Origin: Chlorophyllum brunneum
Lineage: Eukaryota > Basidiomycota > Agaricomycetes > Agaricales > Agaricaceae
NCBI GenBank assembly: GCA_963576785.1
Contig: OY756149.1
Coordinates: 1,984,001-2,048,000, forward strand
Direction of reading: 5' to 3'
Length of the DNA: 64,000 nucleotides
This document shows positions 32,456 to 45,112 of the stretch, in pieces. The notes beneath the pieces are model-generated. The model saw only the letters and a program-made list of their open reading frames with translations, was not told the DNA's origin and did no database searches. Positions within the stretch are counted from its first letter, which is position 1, and each line of letters starts with the position of its first letter. The position numbers were made by a program, and so were the translations under genes.

Positions 32456-34939
32456 TCTGTATTCCTAACACCCGCACAGTCAGCAGATACCCGGCAGACG
32501 TATGGCCATTCTACCAGAGAATAAATAGCACCATATGATGGATTTTGCACACCATTAAACCTTGTGAACCAGACCAATCTATCGGGTGTAGTAGCATCGT
32601 GATAAGCCAGAAGCACTTCCCCTGAGGTCTCAACGCATGATACGAGATCGACTGCGTGCTACAAAGTGGGAATTGACTCATGATGGGGGGTCGAAGAACA
32701 TCACAAGAATATGAGCACACATACGGTGTTTTTGATGGCTGCTATAGATATGGTGAGCCGGACAACTATCCATGAACCATTTTTACTCCCGAGGGAATGC
32801 ATACTTCAAAGAACCGAATTAGAAATCATCCTAGCCGAGAGGCCCTTTCGTATCCTCATATCCTAAAAAGGTTCATGTCTCCTCACGAGCAGTCAGCTTT
32901 CACCAGATACGCAAGTCAAAGGCCACTCAGCCGTTGACAGTACCAAGCAATACAACGTGCGCCATCTAAGCGAACAAAACAATCGAATTCAAAAGCGAAT
33001 GACGTGGGATAAACAAAAAATCACACACATTGACAGTTTCAACAGGCTGCTGACTATTGCGAGCAGACGAACAGCAGGGCGGGTGCTACCCGGCATGAGG
33101 CAATGGACCACCCACGAACACATTCCTTCAAGGAGAAGTCGGGACCATACGACCAACAAGCTTCTTTTCAATTCCCTGATACCAGGAATGGTGAAATCGA
33201 AGTCGCGATAAAATTAACTGCACGCCGTCCGAATTCAGCGAACCCAATTGAGCGTACACGATAATCCGTATGACGTCCCTACACACCTTACAACAGATAC
33301 CCGGACCGCGTTACTTATCCGTTGCGCCGCTCTCGAACATCAAACTCCGTGATAAAACCAATTGCCCACAGCCAATCACATTCAACACATCACGAGACCC
33401 TGAAAGACAAGGAACAACGTCGCTGCAACCATCACCAAATTCCGACATTCCCTCGCGCTCATCTCGGGAGCATCTCCATGAAACTAATAAAGGAAAGGAG
33501 CTGCGGACGAATACCAAACTCCAATGCCCGAGGAATTTTCCCAATGCCAGGTAGCAGCTCACCGAATTAGGCAATTCAGGCTCTTGAGCTCCCATGGTTT
33601 AATCACCATAGCCAGAGGTCCAGACAATCAAAACTTCCAACCCACCTTTCTCCGCATACACCATAGTCGCATCAAATCTGACGACCCACAACATAGGATT
33701 TCAATTGAAGCCATAAGACCATGGCCTACCCCGGCGATCCGAACCCAAGTCTAATTGAAAACCCAGTGACCAGTCAGCATATCTTTATCCAGTGAATGAA
33801 ACAGAGGGAAAACGTCGTACCATGTGGTTTTGTCAATCTTCTGACCTTTCTTATCCCCAACACGGTTCTGCGTTTTCCATTTTAGAGAAGAGTAGAGATC
33901 ACATGCACATTCCGTCAGAATTCCATAGGGAGGGAGAAAAAGAGTATTGATCGCTAGAATTTTGAAACGCCTGTTGTTGAAAAATTGTTCTAATGCATAC
34001 CATGCCAGAGGGCCCGGGTACTGGTTTTCACCGTTCTCAAGCTTGAGGGAAAACCACAGAAGGCTCATCGAACGAAAACTAGAAAATCAATCAATTTCAC
34101 GAGTGCCAGTCAACATGCGGCGTTAGGAACCCCGAATATGCGAACCGGGTCTCGAGATAAGGCAAAAGTTAAAGGGACCGCTCAACTGATAACAGTCGCT
34201 CTGTGCCTACGTAAAGATAGCACCTATAGGCTTGGCTCCGTGGTCAATCAGATAACGCTGAACAAGCACTAGACGCTCTCACGTTTACATTGCATGTCGC
34301 CATGTTGCTTCTATACCCGTTAAAGGTCATCGTTGGATACGCACAGGCTTTTTGCACCACGAGAACCCACAATCACAAGGGCATGGGTATCGCTTGCTCA
34401 AAACTCCCGAGCTGAGATTTCGATGTCATTATTCAATACTCAGCATTATCCCTATCATCACCAGTGCTCAGCTGATGGTCCTCATTCAACTTTAAGTATA
34501 GGAGACTTACAGCCAACGGAAACCCTGTCAGGTCCACGCCACCCCTCCATGTAAAAAAAAACCGTCACTGATTTTCCGCTCCTTTGCCTTTGCTTTTGCG
34601 TGAACGCCTTTTTATCACCACAGAGAGACGGGTACAGCGACTCAATCAAGTACACCAGACGCAGAACGAACTACGAACGCGTGCAGATCCACTTGAAGTA
34701 AAATAATCTTCAGCTCATGGTCCAAGTTCCAAATCAACACAAAGACTCACAATTTCTACTGATACGGCCACTCAAGAAACCAACAACAACAGCAGGTCAA
34801 CTCAACTTCGCCCCAATAATAAACAAAGAAGAGGAAAGGAAGCACTCACCCCAAACAAACTCTTCCTGCACTTGCATAACGTACTTCACATCATGGAGAA
34901 CGACACCCTCAAAGCAAATCGCGTGTATCATTGAGAGCC
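32456..34939. other. Long intergenic stretch without a supported gene
   Basis: About 2.5 kb between fungalysin copy 1 and Exo70. Short open frames on both strands (for example 33311-33595 and 33751-34068, minus) show no recognisable domain, codon bias or splice structure. A fragment near 34570-34625 resembles part of an Exo70 exon. I see no RNA gene or mobile element that I can defend. Confidence 0.5.
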
Positions 34940-37323
34940 CTAATTATACAGGTTCCGAAGTCGCGCTTCAACATCCTCAGGACTCTGTTTAATATCTAAA
35001 CAAAACTCAACTCAAGCGGTCCCAACCCAAAACAGTGATAATAGCAAAACTCACATTTCGACGGATCTAATCATCCATTATAGAACAGGACATCAGCTTC
35101 TCAACGAACAAACGATGAAAGAAAAGAAACACGCACTCCGACTAAACTCCTTCTCCTTCTGCTTTTGCGTAAAACGTTTCAAGCTAGGCACAACAAGCAT
35201 CACAATTTCATCCGCAATCGCACTTCTCCCTTCCCTATCGTCGTCCAACACCTTCGCCATTCGATGCCGTTCCACAACCTCTTCCAACAAATCATAAAAC
35301 CTCGTAAACTTCTCCTTCGCCTGTGACTTGCCTGACTTTTCCTTCGGATCGTCCGTGATGGCTTGCATCAATGGCGTATAATTAGTGTCGAAATATGCTG
35401 CTTTCGCTGTCCTCCAATTCGAGTTCAACGCGTCCATGACAGGTTGGGATAATAAGGAAGGAAGTTTCGGGTGACGCGGTTCCAGAAGTAGATGTTGTCG
35501 CAAGTACGCGATGTTATTGAGAAGAAAAATCGAACCAAAAGCCGGACGTCGAGTGCGGGATATGGTATTTATACTATTGATAGCATTCGTTACGACATCG
35601 TCTGTTATAAATCATGATCCGCGAGTCAATCTCATACCGAGGCACAAAGAACAGGTGACTTACACAAGAAATGCTCCAGTATAACAGTCTCATCGACCTC
35701 TCCTCCCTTCGAACTCTTCCCAACTTGCACGCCCTCACCCATTTTCCAATTCCCATCACCAAGAGTCAGTAATGCAGACGACGCAGCTGCCTGCACTTGC
35801 GGGATTCGCGCAACATACTTGACAGTCTGAAAGGACCGCATTAGAGCCAGAGAAGCCATCAAGAGGGGTAGCAACAGCAACTCACATCAGTGGTCAGATC
35901 CACCAATTTGACATTAGTCTCGGAACCGCGGTCGTTAGCGCCCAGCTTGAGGTCCGCCAGGAATTCGGGGAAACTACGAAGGCAGATCTGTCGCAACGAC
36001 TGTAACCCCTCCCGCAACTCGTTCTTGTCATCGAGATACTCCGAACCTCTCCGTCCCAGAACCTCTTCCCATGCCGTCTGCTGCTGCAGAAGGGCATCAT
36101 AAGCAGAGAGAGCAAGAAAGTTGTACTTTTGCAACGACTTCTTGATCAACGTCGTCATTTGCCCGAGAACAGTGTTAAACAGCTTCAGGATTGGCGCCAA
36201 AAGTGCCCCATAAGCTGATGCAATCACGGTTGGACCCGTGAGTGGCGATAGTTCTTGCAGTAATCTGTATTCATCCTATAGATAGTCATTACCAGTGGTC
36301 AGATACAGGGAAAATCACGTACCTCAGTCACCGCGAGTAAAGTCTCAACCCACTGACCAAAGTCTGTTCCCGTAGTGATAGCATCAACGGAATCCGCCCT
36401 AGTGATGAGTCGCTTTCCTTGGCCTTCCAGACACTTGACACTCCAATTCCCTCGCATGTCCGCATACCCCTTCTGAGCTTCCTTTAGCGTTGACAAGATG
36501 ACAGGGGCAGCGGGATGGGAAGGGTGCGTGGAAGGTAAAGGAAGGGCACGAAGGAACGAAACGAGAGGGGACAGATTTGAAAGGAGGGACGAGGGGAAGC
36601 TGGTGGAAACAAGAGCAATGCCAGGAGTTTTGGGGGTGACACCAGAAGATCCCTCTGCGACGATGGTAGTGTAGAGTTGTGTAAGTTTCTTCGCCCCGGT
36701 CTCCACGAGGCGAGCCTATGCAGCGCGGGCTCAGGATTTTATTCGCGGAATGAAGCAGACACATACTGTCTCGGCGGTATCGCGGTCGGCTGACTTGAAG
36801 GCAATATTGGCATTCAATCTGTCCAGTGCCTCCTTGTACGTCTTGATATTGTTCGTCTGGGGACTAGTGAAACGAATGAGTGAGATGCATTAGCACACAT
36901 GCGCATATACTCACCCCCGAAGAATCAAAGCCTCCTCTGCCGCCAAATCCTCCTGCGTACTACCCATCTCATCAATCTTGAGCAAAGCCTTATCTATATC
37001 TGCAACAAAATCAGCATCACAGGGCATGCCAAGATGTATTTTCCACTCACTATGCGCCCGGCGTTTCAATATCTGTGCAGCACTGTACAGGGGCAAGATC
37101 GATTTTTCGAGCTTGGCGAGGCGTGTATCGTAGCTGTCGAGTATAGCTAATCAGGTCAACGCGGAAGCTAGAAGTCAAGCAGAGGGACGCATACATATCA
37201 TTCTTTTTGAGATTTGTCGTGTTTTATTGAGGTTTTGCTCGAGCTGCGCGATGTGGTCACTATACGAGTGTTTAGCGCTGGAGATGAGCATACCAGCTCG
37301 ATTTCGGCGGTCTCGTCGTCCAT
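34940..37323 (-). CDS. EXO70: Exocyst complex component Exo70
   Basis: Minus-strand, intron-rich gene; ATG 37321-37323 (MDDETAEIEL), stop TAG 34940-34942. The N-terminal coiled part lies in several short exons (36700-37323). The Exo70 fold is recognised from SLQKYNFLALSAYDALL, LRQICLRSFPEFLADLKLG, ALLTLGDGNWKMGEGVQVG and ADEIVMLVVPSLKRFTQKQ. The protein ends YIKQSPEDVEARLRNLYN. The last three exons include a 12-nt microexon (35055-35066). Exo70 binds phosphoinositides and Rho GTPases and tethers secretory vesicles at the plasma membrane, which in hyphae means the growing tip. The frame is intact. Confidence 0.92.
35055..35066 (-). other. EXO70: 12-nt microexon of EXO70
   Basis: The frame ends EF plus one base at 35143 and resumes with YIKQSPEDVEARL at 34995. 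Only a 12-nt exon here, flanked by AG and GTGAGT (introns 35067-35142 and 34996-35054), joins them in phase and supplies the residues N-P-S-K. Confidence 0.85.
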
Positions 37324-37802
37324 TGTGGAGTGGCTGAGAGATGTAGAGTAGAAGAGAAGATGGTGATGGGAAGAAGTTAAGATGAAATTATGGCTTGTTT
37401 GTCGTCAGCACTGTGTCTGAGAGTCCAACGGCTACACTACATCCAAAAAACAAATAATTTACGAATCAAATACACACATTCCCAAGAAGCCAACCATCGT
37501 GTCAGTAGAGAGGCTTCCTTGATGCCACACCCAAGCACACCAGACACGTTGCATCCTTGCGTGATAAGAAAATCTCCCACAGGCCTGAACATGCACGGTG
37601 TCTCCACGCCTGCAGCTGGGAATAACCGGGGGCTTACAGGGGAGGAGAGGGGATACGTGGCAGCAGCCGTCAACGAGGGGGACAGAAAGGAGAGGAGGAT
37701 AATGATAGCAGGATAGATAGAGATACACTGTGAAGGGACGAACATGAGAAACATACGGAGAGCAACATAAGAACGCACCCAGGAAACATGCTACAGCCAG
37801 CA

Positions 37803-38379
37803 CTACTCGTCCTCTCGAGCCTCGTTCTGCTCCCGACTCGACCCAGCAGCACCTCCGCCCCCGCCTCCATTCTGATACTAACACATGTAGTCAGCCCAAT
37901 AATCCTCCACAGACCAGAACTCATACCTGTCTCAGCTTCGATAAATGGATTTTCAACGTCTCTGCATAGTTCTCAAATCCCAGCGTACCCATCGCATACA
38001 GAATATCCTCCCCTCCTATCGTCTTCCGCTTCTCCAGCTGACACTTCTCCGCCGCCTCAGACGTTATAAACGATATAAACTCTGACACACATTCCTGCAC
38101 ACATTCCTTGGCATCCTTTGCAATCTTTGCTGTGGGCGGAACAGCCGCCTTCATGATGCGCGATACATTCGCGATCTAGCGGATACAGCAGAGGTATTAA
38201 TACCAGGTAGAAGGAAAGAGAGAGAGAACATACAGGAAGGAATCTGTCCTGCTCGCGATACTCGCCGACCTCCTGCTCTGTGATGGGGGAGGGCTCGATG
38301 GTGTCATGGGGAGTGGCGGCGGGCAAGGTTCCAGGATTGCTATCGTCCCGTGCTGGAATGATAGGCTGTAGCTCCGACA
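37803..38379 (-). CDS. HAP3: CCAAT-binding factor subunit NF-YB/Hap3
   Basis: Three exons. ATG 38377-38379 begins [13 protein letters not shown]. An intron follows REQDRFLP; the second exon holds the histone-fold core ([54 protein letters not shown]). A further intron after LSKLRQ leads to a short Gly-rich tail ending NEAREDE (stop 37803-37805). The core is almost identical to NF-YB of other eukaryotes, including the DNA- and NF-YC-contacting residues. With NF-YA and NF-YC it binds CCAAT boxes in promoters. It starts 105 bp from the end of fungalysin copy 2. Confidence 0.95.
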
Positions 38380-38483
38380 TCCCAACCAATCGTATTGGTC
38401 CAATCCTTGGCCCGCACCCAACTCGCCCTTTTCCTTTTTCTCACTCGTCCCTTTCCCATCAGATAAGATAAGATATCTTTTAT

Positions 38484-40884
38484 TCAACATCCCGCAGGAA
38501 CATTAAAGTCATCGACAAAGTCTGCCCCAGCATTCACACCCATTCCTTTCCTTGCAAATGCCCGCCACATCGTACACTGATTCGCACCATTGTATCTCAT
38601 AGCATCAGCCGCTAGTATCGCATCCCGAGATTCAACCACTACCAACAATGTCAGTACTACACAAAGCAAAACCAACTTTCCACTCACTCGTAGGATTACA
38701 TGGCTGTAGCAACAAGCCATCTATCATGTTGTGCATGAAAACAACATTCCCATCAAGAGTATCAGGCTGAGTCACAGCATTCTTCCCGAATCCACGCTCC
38801 GCAACGAGGTCTCCATACACATTATACAGCGTATTCGTCCAAACCTCTCCAATAGCTATAATCATCACAATCAGACCCCAACACAACTACATCATAACAA
38901 CACATACCATGAACTTCCTTCAGCTTCCCAGCGTCCGAGTATTTCAACGGATTCACCTTCCTAGTGATATTTCAGTAATCAACCTACACACAACAAAAAA
39001 AAAGACTCACTCATCCGTCGAATAAGGATGCGTCCGAATCCCAGCCTCATCGACAAACGTCCCCATCTTAAAATCCCCAACCTTATCCGAAGTCTGTCCA
39101 AGCCAAACAGCCACCATATCACTCCATCCTTCACCCATCCCTCCAGACTCCAACGTCTGCAAACACCTCGCCGTACCACCCCCAGTCATCCTATTCGTAA
39201 TTCCATGCGTATATTCATGTATCAATATATCATTCGCAAACGCCGAATCTCTTATAACCTAATTAATCACTTTGTTAATCACTAGTAATGACGAATAATA
39301 ATACACTTACATTGTTCTGCTGGAAGAAAAAAAACCTCGCAACAGGTGGAATACCACTAAACACCCATATCAGTAGCATCATCATCCCAATATCTCAAAC
39401 CAACTTACTCAGGAGGTGTAGAAAACTGCGCATTATTAATTCCCGTCGTATCATGAATCGACACCTGCACCGGATCCCTTCCACCAGAAGCCCCCTTCCC
39501 AAAATCATCCTCTTGAAAATTCCCTTGATTCTCCTGAAATCCATACCGATACGAAAAATCATGCATAACATTCATCACATAAAACGCATTATCAATCGTC
39601 GCATCCAAATTCTTTAAATCCAATGGTGAATTTGGATCGTATGGGTTATCGAATACGTTTTCTGCGTTGACTTCTTTTGCGATTTGTTGACCGTTGAGCG
39701 TTATTGATCCGTTGACGAAGATTATAACATTATTTCCACTTATAAAGGGAATAAATCGTTTGTACTTGCTGAAGATAAAAGTTAAGACGTACCTAGCAAC
39801 ACCGCTAGTTGTGTTAGCACTAGCTATCCATCGTTCCGGTGACGCCTTTAAATCTTCAGGATTAACAAGTATCTCTCGTCCATCAAAGAAATTCTGTTTA
39901 TGAATCGGCACAACATTAAACTACACCTCACCATCATCAACACACACACCCAAAAAAAAAAAAAAAAAAAAACTCACAGCAGCATCAGCCGTAAAATCCG
40001 TAACAGACAGCACCTTCCCCGAATGCGCACACACAAACGCTTCCACCCAAAAATAATGTCCCGGATCCATATTGCGTATCTGCATCGCATAAGTAAGAGC
40101 CACAGACCCATTCGATCTCGCAAGGTATTCTATACTCGGTGGACTCCCAGTCCTCGTTCCATTAAGCAAATTTTCAACCCCAGGTACCACTTCCTCCCAA
40201 TCCAAACTCGGCATGGACGAAGCAACAATGGCTATACACAAGATTTTTAGAGATGAAAGAATCGTTGTGGTACTAGGGGGAACAACTCACAGCTATTGGT
40301 ATCAATAAACGACGAACCGAAAGCAACGAGTTGAGAAGTGTTGCTATAGGCTACGTTCGCAACTGCATTAGCAACAGGTATACCTCTCTAAAATAACATA
40401 TCATTTCAATAACGACAATTGAGATAACCCCAATTCAGAACGTACGATATGTTGTTTCATAAAAGCAAACTTCCCATTTGCGCCGGACCAATTTTTATGG
40501 CATTGAATATCACTCGAATTGATCCCCAGTTCCGTTGTCACAAACGACATTGTCGATTCATCCAATTTCCATTCAGTTGAATTTAGGGCTTCTGAAGAAA
40601 TGAGGGAGGCTGCGTCCTTTGTGGAATTATTCTTGTCGCGTTCATTAAGATATGTCTACAAATCTCACATATCAGAAAAGTTTCAGCGAAAGAGAGAGTA
40701 GTATGTATGTACTCACTTTAAAAGTCGATTTAGGGTGATACAACTCCAATTCCAATCCCCTCGCAAACAATCGTTTCCTCTGCACCGTATGTCCATCCCC
40801 ATCTCCATTCCAAGGAGGCGCAGCCTCAACCTTCAAAGTAGAAAAAGCTATCACCAGGATAGCGAAATATCGTAAACGTGCCAT
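38484..40884 (-). CDS. Fungalysin metalloprotease (M36), copy 2
   Basis: Paralogue of the gene at 29748-32341 with the same domain order and similar intron positions. ATG 40882-40884; signal peptide MARLRYFAILVIAFSTLKVEA. The propeptide shows [15 protein letters not shown] and CAHSGKVLSVTDF. The zinc motif is HEYTHGITNRMTGG (about 39180-39220), followed by SGGMGEGWSDMVAVW. The C-terminus is AIGEVWTNTLYNVYGDLV...DDFNVPAGC, stop 38484-38486. One intron (about 39950-39973) carries a run of about 21 T on the coding strand. The sequence has diverged well beyond recent duplication. The frame is intact. Confidence 0.92.
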
Positions 40885-41653
40885 TCTCAAAATGGCTTTG
40901 AATTCAGGTTAATCGTACACGACCAGATGCGCGTACGAGTTATAAAAAAAAGAGAAGTGGAAAGAAGAGATAGATGAAGGGGGTACACAAAAGCACTTCA
41001 TTGTCCTTAACTTTATAGTCCGACGGCTGTGGACAAGATATAAATATTTTTGTGGTTTTTATCCGAACCTTTTGTGATGACTAAGCGCCAAGTATCAGCA
41101 ATACAAACCGTGAACAAAGGGTCGCCCGGGCTTGATGCCATGATGACCACACAGTGAGCTGTTGACCGTTGCCAACTTAAGCGTCCAAGATGCTTGGTTG
41201 TCGAACATCGTATGTCTTCATACCGACTCCTACCTAGCTAGGTTACGGTCATTTCAGTTTGTTATGTGCCCCTGGACAACATTACATCATATTGTTTGCC
41301 TTGTATCATAGCCCTCGGCGCGCTCTTGTTCTGCAAGTAAGTTCCTGTGCTAGCGCAGAGATCTTAATCTAGGTTGTCATGGATGATTATATACTATCAT
41401 TAGTCCCGAGTGGCAACCCCGCAGCTATCTACAACCACTTAAATAAATCAGTGGAATACACAAATATTCTCGTATTCCCGATTGGATATTTCAAGGCCCA
41501 AGAATACCTCTAAAAATCATATCAATTTGGAAATTCGGGGAAAGAAATATCACTAGCCCTCAATTCAAGCCAATCCCAAAAATAAACCAAGAAAAGAATT
41601 ATATCTTTATGATATTGATGATAAAATACTCTTAACTACCTCGACATCAAGAT
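40885..41653. other. Promoter of fungalysin copy 2 and 3' flank of the secreted-protein gene
   Basis: About 770 bp; apart from the TATA-like element at 41011 nothing specific is seen. Confidence 0.5.
41011..41017 (-). promoter_or_regulatory. Probable TATA box of fungalysin copy 2
   Basis: TATAAAG on the minus strand, about 127 bp before the ATG. As in copy 1, AAGTGCTTT follows downstream (about 40990-40998). Confidence 0.45.
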
Positions 41654-42597
41654 CTAGTAGTAACCCTTAACAGCCAAGACCTGGATAAGAGCCTTCAAGT
41701 CAAGCTGGACAATGATGTCAAAGACAACCTTAACAAGAGGCTGGAGCTCGACAAGGAGTCCGGCACAAACGCTGATAACAAGGCCAATGATAGCGGAGAG
41801 GGCAACACTAATATCGGCAACGAGAGTGATGATAACTGCAACGTTAGCAGAGGCGCAAACCTTGACAACGAGGCCAAGAACAGTAGTGATAACCTACAAA
41901 TTTAACAATAAGTATAAGAACACAAAGAACAAGCAAAACACGTACAATGACGAGAGAAGCGACGATTTCAGCTACAGCAGTGACTGCGAGGGTCTTTCCG
42001 TCGAGGACAAGGAGATCAACACCGACGTCAATGGCAGCCTCAATGTCAGCCTTGGCGTCCAAGAGACAGCCCTTGATCTCGCCGAGGATACGACCAGAGA
42101 TGTCAACAGCAACTTTAACGTCAACGGAGGCAGAGATAGAAGCAGCTGGAATATATTTAGTACCAGAACTAGAACGACCATATGAATCAATCACTTACTC
42201 AATTCATCGCAAAGAGGTTGGACCTTCGCAGTGAGGTCAACAACGATCTTGACAATGGACTGCTCCTCGCCACGACGCGAGGCCTGGATAGGAAGGCTGG
42301 CGAGAGCAGCATCGAGAGCAGTGGCACCGTCCCGCTCGGACTTGGTAACACCACCCAAAGTCTGCTTAGCACCAGCAACATTAACATTCTGTCCATTGGT
42401 AGCAGGAAGTCCGGTGTCGGTGAACTCCTACATAGCCATGTTATCCAATGAAAATTCAATCACGAACAATATATCCTTACCCGAGTCGGGAGAGTGACAC
42501 CGTTCGCACCTTGAGGAAGGTGGATGGTAGGGAGAGCCGAAGCGACAGCCGCAAAGGCAACGGTGGCAAAGGTGGCGATGGATGCAAAGGAGCGCAT
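41654..42597 (-). CDS. Small secreted hydrophobic protein, function unknown
   Basis: Four exons on the minus strand; ATG 42595-42597, stop 41654-41656. The N-terminus MRSFASIATFATVAFAAVAS is a clear signal peptide. The mature part begins near LPTIHLPQG and consists of Ala/Val/Leu-rich helical segments (ERDGATALDAALASLP, EIKGCLLDAKADIEAAIDVG, LVVKVCASANVAVIITLVAD), with a few single cysteines, ending LAVKGYY. This type of small secreted, repeat-like helical protein is common in agarics, but I know of no assigned function. A consensus TATA box suggests strong, regulated expression. Confidence 0.85.
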
Positions 42598-42692
42598 TGT
42601 TACAAAGAATGTGAGGAGTCGAGGTAGACGATGTTGAGTATTGAAAGTGGTGAAGAGAAGTTGATGAGCCTTCAAAGGTGGCCACCTGCTGG

Positions 42693-42700
42693 ATTTTATA
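42693..42700 (-). promoter_or_regulatory. TATA box of the small secreted protein gene
   Basis: TATAAAAT on the minus strand, 96 bp before the ATG. Confidence 0.65.
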
Positions 42701-43580
42701 GACCTCTGGCAACCTATCCCTGAAGGGGTTCTGGCCTCTCGTGTCCGTACCGTTCCGAGTATGTAATTCAGAAATTTTTTTAACGTCTTCATTCGAGTAT
42801 GTAAAAAAACCAAGCTAGTCCTTACGTGCTATGATCGGCCCTACATTGACGGCGGGCAGCAGTCCGAGTAGGGCATGGCCACCGCATGCACCGGGGGTTT
42901 GTACACTTTCCCGGAGAGTAGAGGAGGCGAATATATACGCAACATTACAACGCTTGCTCCTCTATAAGGTGGTACGCTTGTGTTTGAGGATTCATCCTTG
43001 TGAAGGTCAGGGGTACAATAAACACAAGGGAAACGATACTAAACCAAAACAGGAAATCCGTTAAAGCAGACGCCACACAAGCAATTCCGATGACAGGTAG
43101 AGGGTCCCATCCATGTTGACGTGATGCATTGGGACAAAGCGTGTATTTGAGTGAGGCCAGGAACGGTCTCCATGAACGATGTAATTCTTGTACTCAGAGG
43201 CTTTGCATTAGAGGGTATTATCTTGACCTCCCCCTCAACGAATATCATTGCGAACGACTTTGGGCTATGACCAGCTTCGGCCAATCATTCATCGTCACAG
43301 ACTCATATCCCTCCCGGTACTGGATAAGCGCTAATGTGTCTAGCATCAACGTAATCACTATCAATGACTTCGCGGTATGGTTGGGTTTTCGTGACGCAAC
43401 TAGTCAACACTCATTGGCGGATAACACGAAGTAGTTGGTGTATCATCAATGGAATCAGAGAAATCTGAACCAACACAAAGCCTACAATAGCCGTTCCGTA
43501 CAGTACCCGGTCCGATCTTTTCACACCAATGAGCAACCTAGGTACATCCTCACAGGCACCATTTTAACCCAGTACCAGTA
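42701..43580. other. Intergenic stretch
   Basis: Upstream region of the secreted-protein gene and 3' flank of GPN2. Open frames such as 43129-43434 (plus) show no recognisable features. Confidence 0.5.
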
Positions 43581-44824
43581 TTATTGCATCTCGACATCTT
43601 CTGGCCGCCGCTGTTCAGAACCATTATGCCGTTCCTGAATCTTTCCGGCCCTCGCATACTCGTCTCTTGCCACCTCTCCCTCCTTTCGCCACTGCAACTT
43701 TTCGAACGCATCATATGCTTCCCTTTCATCTATCCAACGCTCTTGAACATCGCGAACATCGCTAAGTGGACCTCTGACCGGCCCAAAAGCTGTTGAGAAC
43801 AATCCATGCGCGTTCGGTCGTAGGTCAGGGGGAGCATCTCCCGAGTCAACAACTTCCGGTGGCGGTTTGTTGTCAGGTGAAGGGACAAATACATAACCTG
43901 TCGCCCGGTCGATCGCCCTGGTAAGATTCAGCATGGAGTTTTTATCCTATTAAGTTCAGATATCAATTAGGAATGTAATGCGACATTTTAAGACGCACTT
44001 CAACAGCCAACGTTTCAAAGCCAACAAGACCGAAGTCTTCAACGAGGGAGATCATGGCCAAGTTGAGCGCCGTAAATTTTGAAGGGAGAGAGGATGATAG
44101 CGAGCTTTCAAGATGAGATAAATCTTGGACCTCGGTGTAAAAATCAAGATTGAAATCTATACCATTGCCTTAGCACCCCGTTTCAAAAAGTGCAAGAAAC
44201 GACGGACCCAAGTCCCCATATTGTTTGAGCAAGTCGATTTTGGACAGCACGTTGACATGTGGAAGCTCTAGGTGTAACATCGCTCTCAGGGAAAGGAGTA
44301 GTACCGAGATGTATTTCGCAGCATCCGTGATGTAGTGAGCATCACAAAGATGCACAGCGGCTAACTGTCCTGATTCGAAAAATCCCTATGAGTATACAGT
44401 GTCGCCTAAGGCGAAGGTAGCAATTACGCACCCGAAACCCACTTTTTACCAATTTATTGACAATCTTCTTTACACTTTCATGGTTAGTGCTTAGTTCGAC
44501 CTGTCCTGGCAGATCGAAGAGCACATAAGCGTCTTTTCCCAACTCCTCCAGCTTCGCTTCCAACCAGTCATAGTTCTCTTCAAGATATTCCATACAGTAT
44601 AACATCCCACCATTAGGGCCAAGACCGTACTCCTTCATGACATCTTTCAAAGTGATGAGTTCAGATATGTTGATTGCACAGGGATATGGTATTGTGTCAT
44701 TGGCGGGGTCGAGGTTAACGAGGGTTATCGGCCTATTGATAGCGTTGAACAGCTGGTATTTTCCGTAGCAATAAGTTGACTTCCCGCTGCCTGGGGAACC
44801 GCAAACGATTTCGCCGAAAGGCAT
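43581..44824 (-). CDS. GPN2: GPN-loop GTPase 2
   Basis: ATG 44822-44824, stop 43581-43583, with several short introns. The P-loop is [11 protein letters not shown], switch-like [13 protein letters not shown], the defining GPN loop is [15 protein letters not shown], and [17 protein letters not shown] provides the G3 region. [15 protein letters not shown] gives the nucleotide-specificity motif. After an intron, [17 protein letters not shown] leads to [16 protein letters not shown], then a charged tail ([15 protein letters not shown]...EDVEMQ). Gpn2 acts with Gpn1/Npa3 and Gpn3 in assembly and nuclear import of RNA polymerase II. Intact. Confidence 0.93.
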
Positions 44825-45112
44825 ATGATCGATGTGAAGACAGTGAGGCCACACAAAACATTTACCATCGGCCTCAGGTTCAAACCTTTGTCATCATCGA
44901 TCAATAGCAGTCTGACGAAGATAGTAAATTCATGTTCAGTTCAAGATAAGGCTATGCTGTCGTATTTACGCTAACTGTAAAGGCATATGAAAGCCATCCC
45001 TCGATCAGGCCTTGGCTGCTGGTTTGGCTCGCCCTCTGCCCGGGTAACGGTACTCAAAAGCTCGCAACAGAGCCTCCTGGTGAATAAAGGTCAACTCATG
45101 TCGACGCAACAC

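Noticed and set aside
33751..34068. 105-codon open frame on the minus strand in the long gap
   Set aside because: No recognisable homology and no supporting neighbours or promoter; treated as chance.
39945..39975. Run of about 21 A
   Set aside because: It lies inside an intron of fungalysin copy 2 and has no sign of retrotransposed mRNA or a hairpin.
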